Shown here: positions 1-5,880 of the stretch, piece after piece
Layout of the letters: the number at the start of each line of letters is the position of its first letter
How positions within the stretch are numbered: position 1 is the first letter of the stretch
Source: an uncultured Erythrobacter sp.
GTDB lineage: Bacteria > Pseudomonadota > Alphaproteobacteria > Sphingomonadales > Sphingomonadaceae
NCBI GenBank assembly: GCA_947258465.1
Contig: CAMYIQ010000232.1
Location: 1 to 6,106, forward strand
DNA length: 6,106 nt
Direction: 5' to 3'
The notes under the pieces: generated by a model
Databases searched by the model: none
Told to the model about the DNA's origin: nothing
Seen by the model: the letters and a program-made list of their open reading frames with translations, nothing else
Made by a program: the position numbers and the translations under genes

Positions 1-2081
1 ACATGGATTGTGCGCGTGGTGCGTGGATCGAAATCCCAGTCCGAATTGACGCTTTCGAACGTGCCGTCGAACAGCAAGCCGACCAGCTCGGCGCGGCCGT
101 TCAATGTGGCCGAACCGCTATTGCCGCCGGTGCTGTCGAGGTCGGACAGGAAGTTGACCGGCACCGAGCCGATGCTGTCCAGGGCGTAACCGCCATAGTC
201 CTGTTCACGAATTTTGCGCAACTGCGCCTCGGGCGCGTTGAACGGGTCCACGCCGGTATCCTTCGCTAGGATGCCCTCCAGCGTGGTGAACGGCAGATAG
301 GCCATGCCGTCCTTGGGCGAACCGCCGAGAACCGTGCCGTAAGTCACACGCAGTGTGCTGTTGGCGTCGGGATAAGTCGCCAGACCCTGTTCGCGCTGCC
401 ATTGGGTAATCGCGTCCATATAGGCCGGGCGCAGCGCCAGTGCGCGGCCCGAGCGCTCTTCGCTCTCGTCTTCCAGCTTGCGTTCGTAGGTGTAGAGCGC
501 GATCGCCAGCTTCATGAACGGATCGTCGCTCGCCTCGAGTTCGGCAGCACTGGCATCCATCAGCGCGAGCCGCGTGTCGCTCTCGTCGAGCGATGTGCCC
601 GTGTAATAGCCATCGACGATGGCATCGATCTGCTTGGCATCGTCCACGCCGGTCAAGCCCAGCGCCTGGTCGAACGCGGCCACGCGCTCTGCTTCGGGCT
701 GCGCGAGATAGCCGTTCAGGAACAGCAGCCATTCGGCCTTGTCGACCGATGCGTCGTAGCGGCGGTCGAGCGCCTGCAGGCCCTGACGGAAGAACGCCAT
801 GTCGCGTTCCTGATAGCCGCGCTCGCGCTGGGCGTTGGGCTTCTCCTTTTCCTTGGCGAGACGGTAAAGCCGCTGCGCCGCGCTTAGCAATTGCGGGCGG
901 GTCGCATTGTTGTACCAGAAATTGGTCCGTGCGGCGGTCGCGCTCTCTTCGGACAGCGCATCGAGCGCTGTGATCGCGTCGCCATAACCGGAGCGTGAAG
1001 CGTCGGCGGCGATCCAGGCATTGAGCGCATCTTCGCGAGCCCGGCGCCGATCGACCAGGCCCACGCGGCGCGCGCCATCGATCTGGCCGCGCAGGTTTTT
1101 CTCGAAATTGTTGAGCCCGGCCAGACGCGATTCGTATTTCACCCGCGCATCCGAACCTTCGGGCGCAGCCGTTTCGATCGTGTCGATCCAGTCATTGATC
1201 AGCGTGACGAAAGTCGGGTAGGTCCATTCGAAGGTGTTCTTCACCTCCCCCAGACGGGTATAGCGATTGGTCGAACCGGGATAGCCGGCCGCCATCACGA
1301 AATCGCCATCGTCGAGCCCGGCCGCGCTTACCTTGAGGTGATGGTCGGGCAGGTAGGGAATGTTCTCTTCCGCATATTCCGCCGACGAGCCGTCGGGCGC
1401 GACATAGGCGCGGTAGAAGGCGAAATCGCCCGTGTGGCGCGGCCACATCCAGTTATCGATATCGCCGCCATATTTTCCGACCGCGTCGGCCGGCGCATAG
1501 ACCAGCCGGACGTCCTTTACCTCGAGCCGCTTGATCAGCGTATATTCCTTGCCGCCATAGAAGCTGGCGACGAGGCAGCGGAAACCGGCATCCTGCTCGC
1601 ATTCGGCGGTGATGTCCTTCACCCGCTGGTCGACCGTGTCGTAACGCTCGGTGGCCGACATTGCCTCGATCCCGTCGCGCACGCGCGCGGTGACGTCGCT
1701 GATCTCGGTCGTTACATAGACACGCGATCCGGGTGCGGCTGGCAGCTCCTCGCCTTTGGTCTTCGCGAGGAAACCGTTTTCGAGATAATTGTTCTCGGCG
1801 GTCGAATTGAACTGCACCGATCCGCGTGCGCAGTGGTGGTTGGTGACGACCAGGCCTTCATCCGACACGAAGCTGCCCGAGCAACCCTGGAGTTGCACGA
1901 TCGCGCCCATGGGGAAGCCGGTGAGGTCCGACAGCGCCTCGGGCGAGACTTCCAGCCCGGTCTTGCGCAGGTCCTCGGCGATTTCGGGAAGCTGGCCGGG
2001 GGTGAACATCCCCTCTTTGGCGGCGAGCGGTGCGGATGCGGCGCAGGCCATGAGCGCTGCGACAACGGCGGTTTTCTTCAT
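1..2081 (-). CDS. S46-family dipeptidyl-peptidase (DPP7-like), exported, 3' end cut by window edge
   Basis: Serine exopeptidase of family S46, which releases dipeptides from the N-termini of peptides outside the cytoplasm. The frame is open from the ATG at 2081 to the window edge (693 codons). The family is about 700-720 residues long, so only some 20-30 are missing. Residues 1-21 form a signal peptide (MKKTAVVAALMACAASAPLAA). An LMAC at 10-13 loosely resembles a lipobox but comes early. The chymotrypsin-like triad is His83 in TNHHC, Asp219 in HTGDF and Ser655 in GGNSGS. Asn210/Trp211, Asn325 and Asp672 match the residues I recall anchoring the substrate N-terminus in DapBII (Asn215, Trp216, Asn330, Asp674). 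Residues from about 270 to 560 form the helical insert. Gly673 (FDG) is the residue found in DPP7; acidic-specific DPP11 has Arg there. This predicts a hydrophobic P1 preference, which is inference. A purine-rich GGAAGGGG at 2093-2100 is the likely ribosome-binding site. The gene lies 150 bases downstream of gatB and probably has its own promoter. Confidence 0.93.
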   Translation of the reverse strand, partial: MKKTAVVAALMACAASAPLAAKEGMFTPGQLPEIAEDLRKTGLEVSPEALSDLTGFPMGAIVQLQGCSGSFVSDEGLVVTNHHCARGSVQFNSTAENNYLENGFLAKTKGEELPAAPGSRVYVTTEISDVTARVRDGIEAMSATERYDTVDQRVKDITAECEQDAGFRCLVASFYGGKEYTLIKRLEVKDVRLVYAPADAVGKYGGDIDNWMWPRHTGDFAFYRAYVAPDGSSAEYAEENIPYLPDHHLKVSAAGLDDGDFVMAAGYPGSTNRYTRLGEVKNTFEWTYPTFVTLINDWIDTIETAAPEGSDARVKYESRLAGLNNFEKNLRGQIDGARRVGLVDRRRAREDALNAWIAADASRSGYGDAITALDALSEESATAARTNFWYNNATRPQLLSAAQRLYRLAKEKEKPNAQRERGYQERDMAFFRQGLQALDRRYDASVDKAEWLLFLNGYLAQPEAERVAAFDQALGLTGVDDAKQIDAIVDGYYTGTSLDESDTRLALMDASAAELEASDDPFMKLAIALYTYERKLEDESEERSGRALALRPAYMDAITQWQREQGLATYPDANSTLRVTYGTVLGGSPKDGMAYLPFTTLEGILAKDTGVDPFNAPEAQLRKIREQDYGGYALDSIGSVPVNFLSDLDSTGGNSGSATLNGRAELVGLLFDGTFESVNSDWDFDPRTTRTIH

Positions 2082-2092
2082 TGGAATTCAGA

Positions 2093-2100
2093 CCCCTTCC
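2093..2100 (-). promoter_or_regulatory. Ribosome-binding site of the S46 peptidase gene
   Basis: On the minus strand this reads GGAAGGGG. It ends 11 bases before the ATG at 2081, which is slightly long. It is the only purine-rich stretch upstream of that start, and it supports the ATG that also gives a complete signal peptide. Confidence 0.5.
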
Positions 2101-2130
2101 ATCTGCGCAAAACGCGCAAGAATGGCCGCG

Positions 2131-2159
2131 AATCTACCTCGCGCACGGGGCCGGGGCAA
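2131..2159 (-). promoter_or_regulatory. Candidate sigma-70-type promoter for the S46 peptidase gene
   Basis: On the minus strand there is a -35-like TTGCCC (2154-2159) and a -10-like TAGATT (2131-2136), each matching 4 of 6 consensus bases, with an ideal 17-base spacer. Transcription would start near 2124 and give a leader of about 43 bases that includes the ribosome-binding site. The match is modest and was judged by eye, so it is a candidate only. It fits the 150-base gap after gatB and the unrelated function of the downstream gene. Confidence 0.35.
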
Positions 2160-2173
2160 GTATCCCCTCGGCC
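2149..2173 (-). other. Imperfect stem-loop in the gatB/S46 intergenic region
   Basis: GGCC (2149-2152) plus GGGG (2153-2156) pairs with CCCC (2164-2167) plus GGCC (2170-2173). This gives 8 G-C pairs, a 2-base bulge and a 7-base loop. It lies about 60 bases past the gatB stop. Neither strand has a T-run after it, so it is not a standard intrinsic terminator. It overlaps the candidate -35 box at 2154-2159. It could be a weak terminator for the gatCAB transcript, an operator-like dyad, or chance pairing in GC-rich DNA. Confidence 0.3.
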
Positions 2174-2231
2174 AGCGACATGACGAATCGACCAGCGAGG
2201 CTGAGTCGGCCCTTATCGGACGCTAATGGCG

Positions 2232-3728
2232 TCAGCCCAGCTTGTCCTTCAGGATCTGATTGACCACCGCCGGATTGGCCTTGCCCTGCATTGCCTTCAT
2301 CGTCTGCCCGACGAAGAAGCCGAACAGCTTGTCCTTGCCGCCCTTATACTGCTCGACCTTGTCCCCGTTATTGGCGAGAATCTCGTCGATCGCAGCCTCG
2401 ATCGCGCCGGTATCGCTGACCTGCTTGAGGCCCTCGGTCTCGGCGATTTCCTCGGGATCGCGGCCGGTTTTGAGCACGATCTCGAAGATTTCCTTGGCCT
2501 GCCCGCCCGAGATTTCTCCCTTGGCCTGCATGTCGAGGATGCTCGCCTGCGCCTGTGCCGTGGCATGGGCAGGATTGGCTTCCTCGCCGAGCGACTTGAT
2601 GACGCCCGGCGCGACCGAGAGCGCCCAGTTGGCAACCTGCGTGGCGACATCCTTTTCGGGCTTGCCGATGCCGTTAGCGGTGGCCGCCAGCAGCGTTTCG
2701 AAACGCGCGAAGGTTTCGACCTCGGCAGTCAGCTCGCGCGCGTTGTAGGGCGTGAGGCCCAGCTCGTTCTCGTAGCGCGCGCGCTTGGCATCGGGCAGTT
2801 CGGGCAGCGAGGCGCGGCATTCCTCAAGAAAGTCGTCCTCCAGCTCCAGCGGCAGCAGGTCGGGATCGGGAAAATAGCGATAGTCATGCGCATCTTCCTT
2901 GCTCCGCATCGTCCGCGTGGTGCCCGTACCCGGATCGAACAGGCGCGTTTCCTGATCGACCGTGCCGCCATTTTCCAGCACATCGACCTGGCGGTTAGCT
3001 TCGTATTCGATGACCTGCATCACGAAGCGCACCGAATTGACGTTCTTGGTTTCGGTCCGCGTGCCGAATTCCTCGCCCGGCTTGCGCACCGAAACGTTCA
3101 CATCGGCGCGCATCGAGCCTTCTTCCATATTGCCGTCGCACGATCCGACATAGCGCAGGATGCTGCGCAGCTTGCGGACATAGGCGCCCGCTTCGGCGGG
3201 GCTACGCATGTCGGGCATGGAGACGATTTCCATCAGCGCCACGCCGCTGCGGTTCAAATCGACATAGGACATGGTCGGATGCTGATCGTGCATCAGCTTG
3301 CCCGCATCCTGTTCGACATGGATGCGCTCGATCCCGATGATCTTCTCTTCGGGAATTCCAGCCTTCTCGTCGGCATCGATATGCAGCGCGCCTTCGCCGA
3401 CCAACGGGTGATAGAGCTGGCTGATCTGATAGCCCTGCGGCAGATCGGCATAGAAGTAGTTCTTGCGGTCGAACCGGCTCCAGCGATTGATCTTGGCTTC
3501 GATCGCCATGCCCGTGCGTACCGCCTGGCGGATGCACTCGCGATTGGGCACCGGCAGCATGCCCGGCATCGCCGCATCGACGAGGCTGACCTGCGTATTC
3601 GGCTCCGCCCCGAATTCCGTGCTCGCCCCGCTGAACAGCTTGGCGTTGGAAGTGACCTGCGCGTGGACTTCGAGGCCGATTACGACCTCCCACTCGCCCG
3701 TTGCGCCCTGGATGCGGTAATTAGTCAT
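2232..3728 (-). CDS. gatB: Asp-tRNA(Asn)/Glu-tRNA(Gln) amidotransferase subunit B
   Basis: GatB is the kinase and tRNA-binding subunit of cytoplasmic GatCAB. It phosphorylates the side-chain carboxyl of Glu or Asp on mischarged tRNA so that ammonia from GatA can amidate it. The 498-residue length is normal. Diagnostic blocks are GLEVHAQ (18-24), RKNYFYADLPQGYQISQ (88-104), DLNRSGVALMEIVS (157-170), DGNMEEGSMRADVNVSVR (198-215), TRTETKNVNS (223-232) and DYRYFPDPDL (282-291). A YqeY-like C-terminal region runs from about 350 to 498 and ends with the conserved KLFGFFVGQ...KANPAVVNQ tail (467-490) that contacts tRNA in this family. Residue 164 is Ala where the general family pattern, as I recall it, has Pro (GVPL); I believe alphaproteobacterial GatBs often share this. 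The ATG at 3726-3728 overlaps the stop of the small upstream gene by 8 bases. Only a weak GAGAAG precedes it, so translation is probably coupled. Confidence 0.98.
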   Translation of the reverse strand: MTNYRIQGATGEWEVVIGLEVHAQVTSNAKLFSGASTEFGAEPNTQVSLVDAAMPGMLPVPNRECIRQAVRTGMAIEAKINRWSRFDRKNYFYADLPQGYQISQLYHPLVGEGALHIDADEKAGIPEEKIIGIERIHVEQDAGKLMHDQHPTMSYVDLNRSGVALMEIVSMPDMRSPAEAGAYVRKLRSILRYVGSCDGNMEEGSMRADVNVSVRKPGEEFGTRTETKNVNSVRFVMQVIEYEANRQVDVLENGGTVDQETRLFDPGTGTTRTMRSKEDAHDYRYFPDPDLLPLELEDDFLEECRASLPELPDAKRARYENELGLTPYNARELTAEVETFARFETLLAATANGIGKPEKDVATQVANWALSVAPGVIKSLGEEANPAHATAQAQASILDMQAKGEISGGQAKEIFEIVLKTGRDPEEIAETEGLKQVSDTGAIEAAIDEILANNGDKVEQYKGGKDKLFGFFVGQTMKAMQGKANPAVVNQILKDKLG

Positions 3729-3921
3729 CGATCTTCTCGCTTTGCGTGATGGTCACGCTCATGTCTTTCTTCTCGGGGGCGGACGGCGGCGTGGGAAACT
3801 GCTCGCCGCCGGGGCCGAACCGCGCTTCGCCATGCTCGACGTTGCGCGAAATGTAGAATGCAACCGCGCCTGTCAGGAATATCGCCCCGACGATGACCAG
3901 AAGCATTCCGACCCCGGGCAT
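3721..3921 (-). CDS. Small single-pass membrane protein of unknown function between gatA and gatB
   Basis: A 66-residue protein that I do not recognise. Residues 5-25 (GMLLVIVGAIFLTGAVAFYI plus Ser) form one hydrophobic membrane segment. A hydrophilic tail follows, with a Pro-rich stretch (FPTPPSAPEKK, 42-52) and an acidic C-terminus (EKIDD). Codon third positions are mostly G or C, as in the neighbours. The start ATG (3919-3921) shares one base with the gatA stop (TAATG), and the stop TAA (3721-3723) overlaps the gatB start by 8 bases. These overlaps are the main evidence that it is a real, translationally coupled gene. An alternative start at Met6 (3904-3906) would still keep most of the membrane segment. 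Its position implies co-expression with GatCAB, but no part in amidotransfer can be read from the sequence. The longer in-frame extension back into gatA is not credible, because it runs out of frame through conserved gatA codons. Confidence 0.8.
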   Translation of the reverse strand: MPGVGMLLVIVGAIFLTGAVAFYISRNVEHGEARFGPGGEQFPTPPSAPEKKDMSVTITQSEKIDD

Positions 3922-5414
3922 TACCACCACTTCTCCGGCCCACCCGGTTTCAGGGCTTCGAACGCGGCGCGCTGCTGGATTGCCAGCCCTGCGTCCAGCA
4001 CGCCCTGTTCGTCGAAGGGCTTGCCGACGATCTGGAGGCCCAGCGGCAGGCCGTCGCCATTGAGCATGGCGGGCACGCTCATCGCGGGCAGGCCGGCGAG
4101 CGATGCGGGAACGGCGAAAACGTCGTTCAGATACATCGTCAGCGGGTCGTTCTCGAGGCTGCCGAGCGGGAAGCTCGCGGTCGGCGTGGTCGGCGCAAGA
4201 ATCGCGTCGCAGGCGTCCCAAGCTTTTTCGAAATCGCGCGCCACCAGCGTGCGGATTTTCTGCGCCTGATTGTAATAGGCGTCATAAAAGCCCGCGCTGA
4301 GCACATAGGTCCCGATCAGCACGCGGCGCTTCACCTCATCGCCGAAACCGGCGGCGCGGGTGGCAGCATACATATCCTGCAGCCCCGCCCCTTCGGGCAG
4401 GTCGCGCAATCCGTAGCGCACGCCGTCATAGCGCGCGAGATTGCTCGACGCTTCGGCAGGCGCGACGATGTAATAGGCGGGCAGCGCGTATTTCGTGTGC
4501 GGCAGCGAGATATCGACGATCTCGGCGCCCGCATCGCGCAGCCATTCCTTGCCCCGCTCCCAGCTTTGCAAGATTTCCTCGTCGGTGCCGTCCATCCGGT
4601 ATTCTTTCGGGATACCGATTTTCTTGCCCTTGAGGTCCGCGTTCAGCCCGGTTTCCCATGCGGGCACGTCCATCTTCAGGCTGGTCGCGTCCTTGGGATC
4701 GAAACCGGCCATGGCTTCGAGCATGATCGCGCAATCTTCCACACTGCGCGCCATCGGCCCGGCCTGGTCGAGGCTGCTGGCGAACGCCACGGTGCCCCAA
4801 CGGCTGCAACGGCCATAGGTCGGCTTGATCCCGCAAATGCCGGTAAAGGCGGCGGGCTGGCGGATCGAGCCGCCGGTGTCGGTGCCGGTCGCGGCAGGCG
4901 CGATGCGCGAGGCCACGGCAGAGGAGGACCCGCCCGAGGAACCGCCCGGGCTCATCGCAGCATTGGTGCCATCCTTTTTCCAGGGCGAGGCGACATTGCC
5001 GAAATAGCTGGTCTCGTTCGAGGAGCCCATCGCAAACTGGTCGAGATTGAGCTTGCCCAGCATGCCCGCACCCGCATCCCACAGGTTCTGGCTGACAGTG
5101 CTTTCATACTGCGGCTGGAAGCCTTCGAGGATGTGGCTCGCAGCGGTGGTCTGCACGCCCTTGGTGGCAAACAGGTCTTTCATGCCAATGGGCACGCCGC
5201 CCATCGCGCCGAGATCTTCGCCCTTGGCGCGCTTGGCGTCGACCGCGTCGGCGGCGGCGAGCGCATGATCGGGCGTGGTCACGATAAACGCATTGAGGTC
5301 TGCGGCGGCGGCCACGGCGGCGTTGAAGGCTTCCGCCACTTCGCGCGCGGTGAAGTCTCCGCCCGCCACGCCGTCGCGGATGGCCTTGACGCCGAGATTG
5401 GTAAGTTCGGTCAT
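3921..5414 (-). CDS. gatA: Asp-tRNA(Asn)/Glu-tRNA(Gln) amidotransferase subunit A (glutaminase)
   Basis: GatA is the amidase-signature subunit of GatCAB. It hydrolyses glutamine (or asparagine), and the ammonia is channelled to GatB. The protein has 497 residues, the usual length. The Ser-cisSer-Lys catalytic set is complete: Lys79 in GVPIGMKDLF (codon 5178-5180), cis-Ser159 in PGGSSGGSSSAV (codon 4938-4940) and nucleophile Ser183 in TDTGGSIRQPA (codon 4866-4868). The 24-residue gap between the two serines matches the family. Other typical stretches are KLNLDQFAMGSSNETSYFGN, GPMARSVEDCAIML and ILAPTTPTASFPLG, with a GGPEKWW C-terminus. The N-terminus MTELTNLGVKAIRDG matches the family start, and the next Met (71) is far too late. 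No convincing Shine-Dalgarno precedes this ATG; a palindromic hairpin occupies that place. The stop codon overlaps the start of the 66-residue membrane protein by one base. Confidence 0.98.
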   Translation of the reverse strand: MTELTNLGVKAIRDGVAGGDFTAREVAEAFNAAVAAAADLNAFIVTTPDHALAAADAVDAKRAKGEDLGAMGGVPIGMKDLFATKGVQTTAASHILEGFQPQYESTVSQNLWDAGAGMLGKLNLDQFAMGSSNETSYFGNVASPWKKDGTNAAMSPGGSSGGSSSAVASRIAPAATGTDTGGSIRQPAAFTGICGIKPTYGRCSRWGTVAFASSLDQAGPMARSVEDCAIMLEAMAGFDPKDATSLKMDVPAWETGLNADLKGKKIGIPKEYRMDGTDEEILQSWERGKEWLRDAGAEIVDISLPHTKYALPAYYIVAPAEASSNLARYDGVRYGLRDLPEGAGLQDMYAATRAAGFGDEVKRRVLIGTYVLSAGFYDAYYNQAQKIRTLVARDFEKAWDACDAILAPTTPTASFPLGSLENDPLTMYLNDVFAVPASLAGLPAMSVPAMLNGDGLPLGLQIVGKPFDEQGVLDAGLAIQQRAAFEALKPGGPEKWW

Positions 5415-5519
5415 ATCACTGAGTCCCCGCGAAGGCGGGGACCGCAGTCCGCCCGCTCGACGCCAGATTGATGGAGAACCCCGCCGTTGCGGAGACGATC
5501 GAATGATGTTCTGTGAAAA
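5415..5519 (-). other. gatC-gatA intergenic spacer (105 bases)
   Basis: This non-coding spacer separates gatC from gatA, whereas the downstream genes of the same set overlap. It contains the hairpin at 5418-5448. A second G-rich segment on the transcript strand (GGCGGGG, 5479-5485) is exactly complementary to CCCCGCC in the upstream arm of the hairpin (5434-5440), 38 bases away. I found a TTCACA near the gatC stop that resembles a -35 box, but nothing like a -10 box at the right distance. I therefore do not call a promoter here. Confidence 0.5.
5418..5448 (-). repeat. Palindromic intergenic repeat forming a hairpin at the gatA start
   Basis: The core is an 8-bp perfect inverted repeat: GTCCCCGC (5423-5430), loop GAAG (5431-5434), GCGGGGAC (5435-5442). 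Outside it, ACTG (5418-5421) pairs with CAGT (5445-5448) across a small internal loop. In the transcript the structure ends three bases before the gatA ATG at 5414. From memory, CCCCGC-GAAG-GCGGGG palindromes are abundant between genes in sphingomonads, in the manner of REP or small MITE-like repeats. Only one copy is in this window, so its repeat nature cannot be shown here. There is no T-run after it in the direction of transcription, so it is not a typical terminator. Confidence 0.7.
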
Positions 5520-5822
5520 TCACTCGATCACCTTCGGCACGCCGAAAAAGCCGTGTTCGGCAAGCGGCGCATTGGCCAGCACATCCTCGCGCCTGCCGCC
5601 GCCCGTCTTGGGATCGGCATCGACCACATCGTCGCGCAGGCGCAGCGTATTGGGGATGACCGCAGTCATCGGCTCGACGCCGCTGCAATCGACCTCGCCG
5701 AGCTGTTCGACCCATTCGAGGATATTGTTGAGTTCGGGGACCATCGTGTCGAGCTCGGCATCGCCCATCTTGATGCGGGCGAGCGAGGCGATCTTGGCCA
5801 CTTCTTCGCGTGTGACTGACAT
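5520..5822 (-). CDS. gatC: Asp-tRNA(Asn)/Glu-tRNA(Gln) amidotransferase subunit C
   Basis: GatC is the small, non-catalytic subunit that wraps around the GatA-GatB interface and stabilises the complex. The 100-residue length is normal. The N-terminal block SVTREEVAKIASLARIKM (2-19), the helical segment ELNNILEWVEQLGEVD (30-45), EPMTAVIPNTLRLRDD (50-65) and the C-terminal NAPLAEHGFFGVPKVIE (84-100) are all typical of the family. I chose the ATG at 5820-5822 because MSVTREEV is the family's usual start. An in-frame GTG four codons upstream (5832-5834) would add MRQP and is less likely. Neither start has a clear Shine-Dalgarno. The gene lies 58 bases after the stop of the upstream gene. A weak promoter-like pair, TTCGAA at 5884-5889 and TATCCT at 5862-5867 with a 16-base spacer, could serve it, or it could be read from further upstream. 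Confidence 0.97.
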   Translation of the reverse strand: MSVTREEVAKIASLARIKMGDAELDTMVPELNNILEWVEQLGEVDCSGVEPMTAVIPNTLRLRDDVVDADPKTGGGRREDVLANAPLAEHGFFGVPKVIE

Positions 5823-5880
5823 GGGTTGGCGCACTAGCCGCGCGGGCGGCGCGCTTCAAGCAGGATAGCGGGCCTAAGTG

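Noticed and set aside
1338..2183. 281-codon plus-strand open frame antisense to the S46 peptidase
   Set aside because: Shadow of a gene with a full catalytic triad on the other strand. No independent support.
2219..2233. GACGC-TAATG-GCGTC dyad at the gatB stop codon as an intrinsic terminator
   Set aside because: The stem is only 5 bp, overlaps the last bases of gatB, and no T-run follows on the transcript strand.
2226..3749. 507-codon open frame on the plus strand covering all of gatB
   Set aside because: It is the antisense of a clearly identified gatB. Long antisense frames are expected in GC-rich genes that avoid TTA, CTA and TCA codons. The translation resembles no family I know and has no ribosome-binding site of note.
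3721..4221. 166-residue version of the small membrane protein extending back into gatA
   Set aside because: The extra 100 residues are Arg/Pro/Ala-rich and out of frame with conserved gatA codons. The ATG on the gatA stop gives a compact protein with an N-terminal membrane segment.
4497..5471. 324-codon plus-strand open frame antisense to gatA
   Set aside because: Shadow of gatA. It is rich in His, Gly, Ala and Arg, as expected from reversed codons, and it runs through the palindromic repeat.
5416..5859. 147-codon frame through gatC and the spacer, ending in the palindrome (reads VPAFAGT near its end)
   Set aside because: It is the out-of-frame reading of gatC. The ending is what this kind of palindrome gives when translated, not a protein motif.
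5840..5860. GC-rich short hairpin just upstream of gatC as a terminator for the preceding gene
   Set aside because: Only a 5-bp stem (GCCGC/GCGGC) in a very GC-rich stretch, with no T-run. Not distinguishable from chance.
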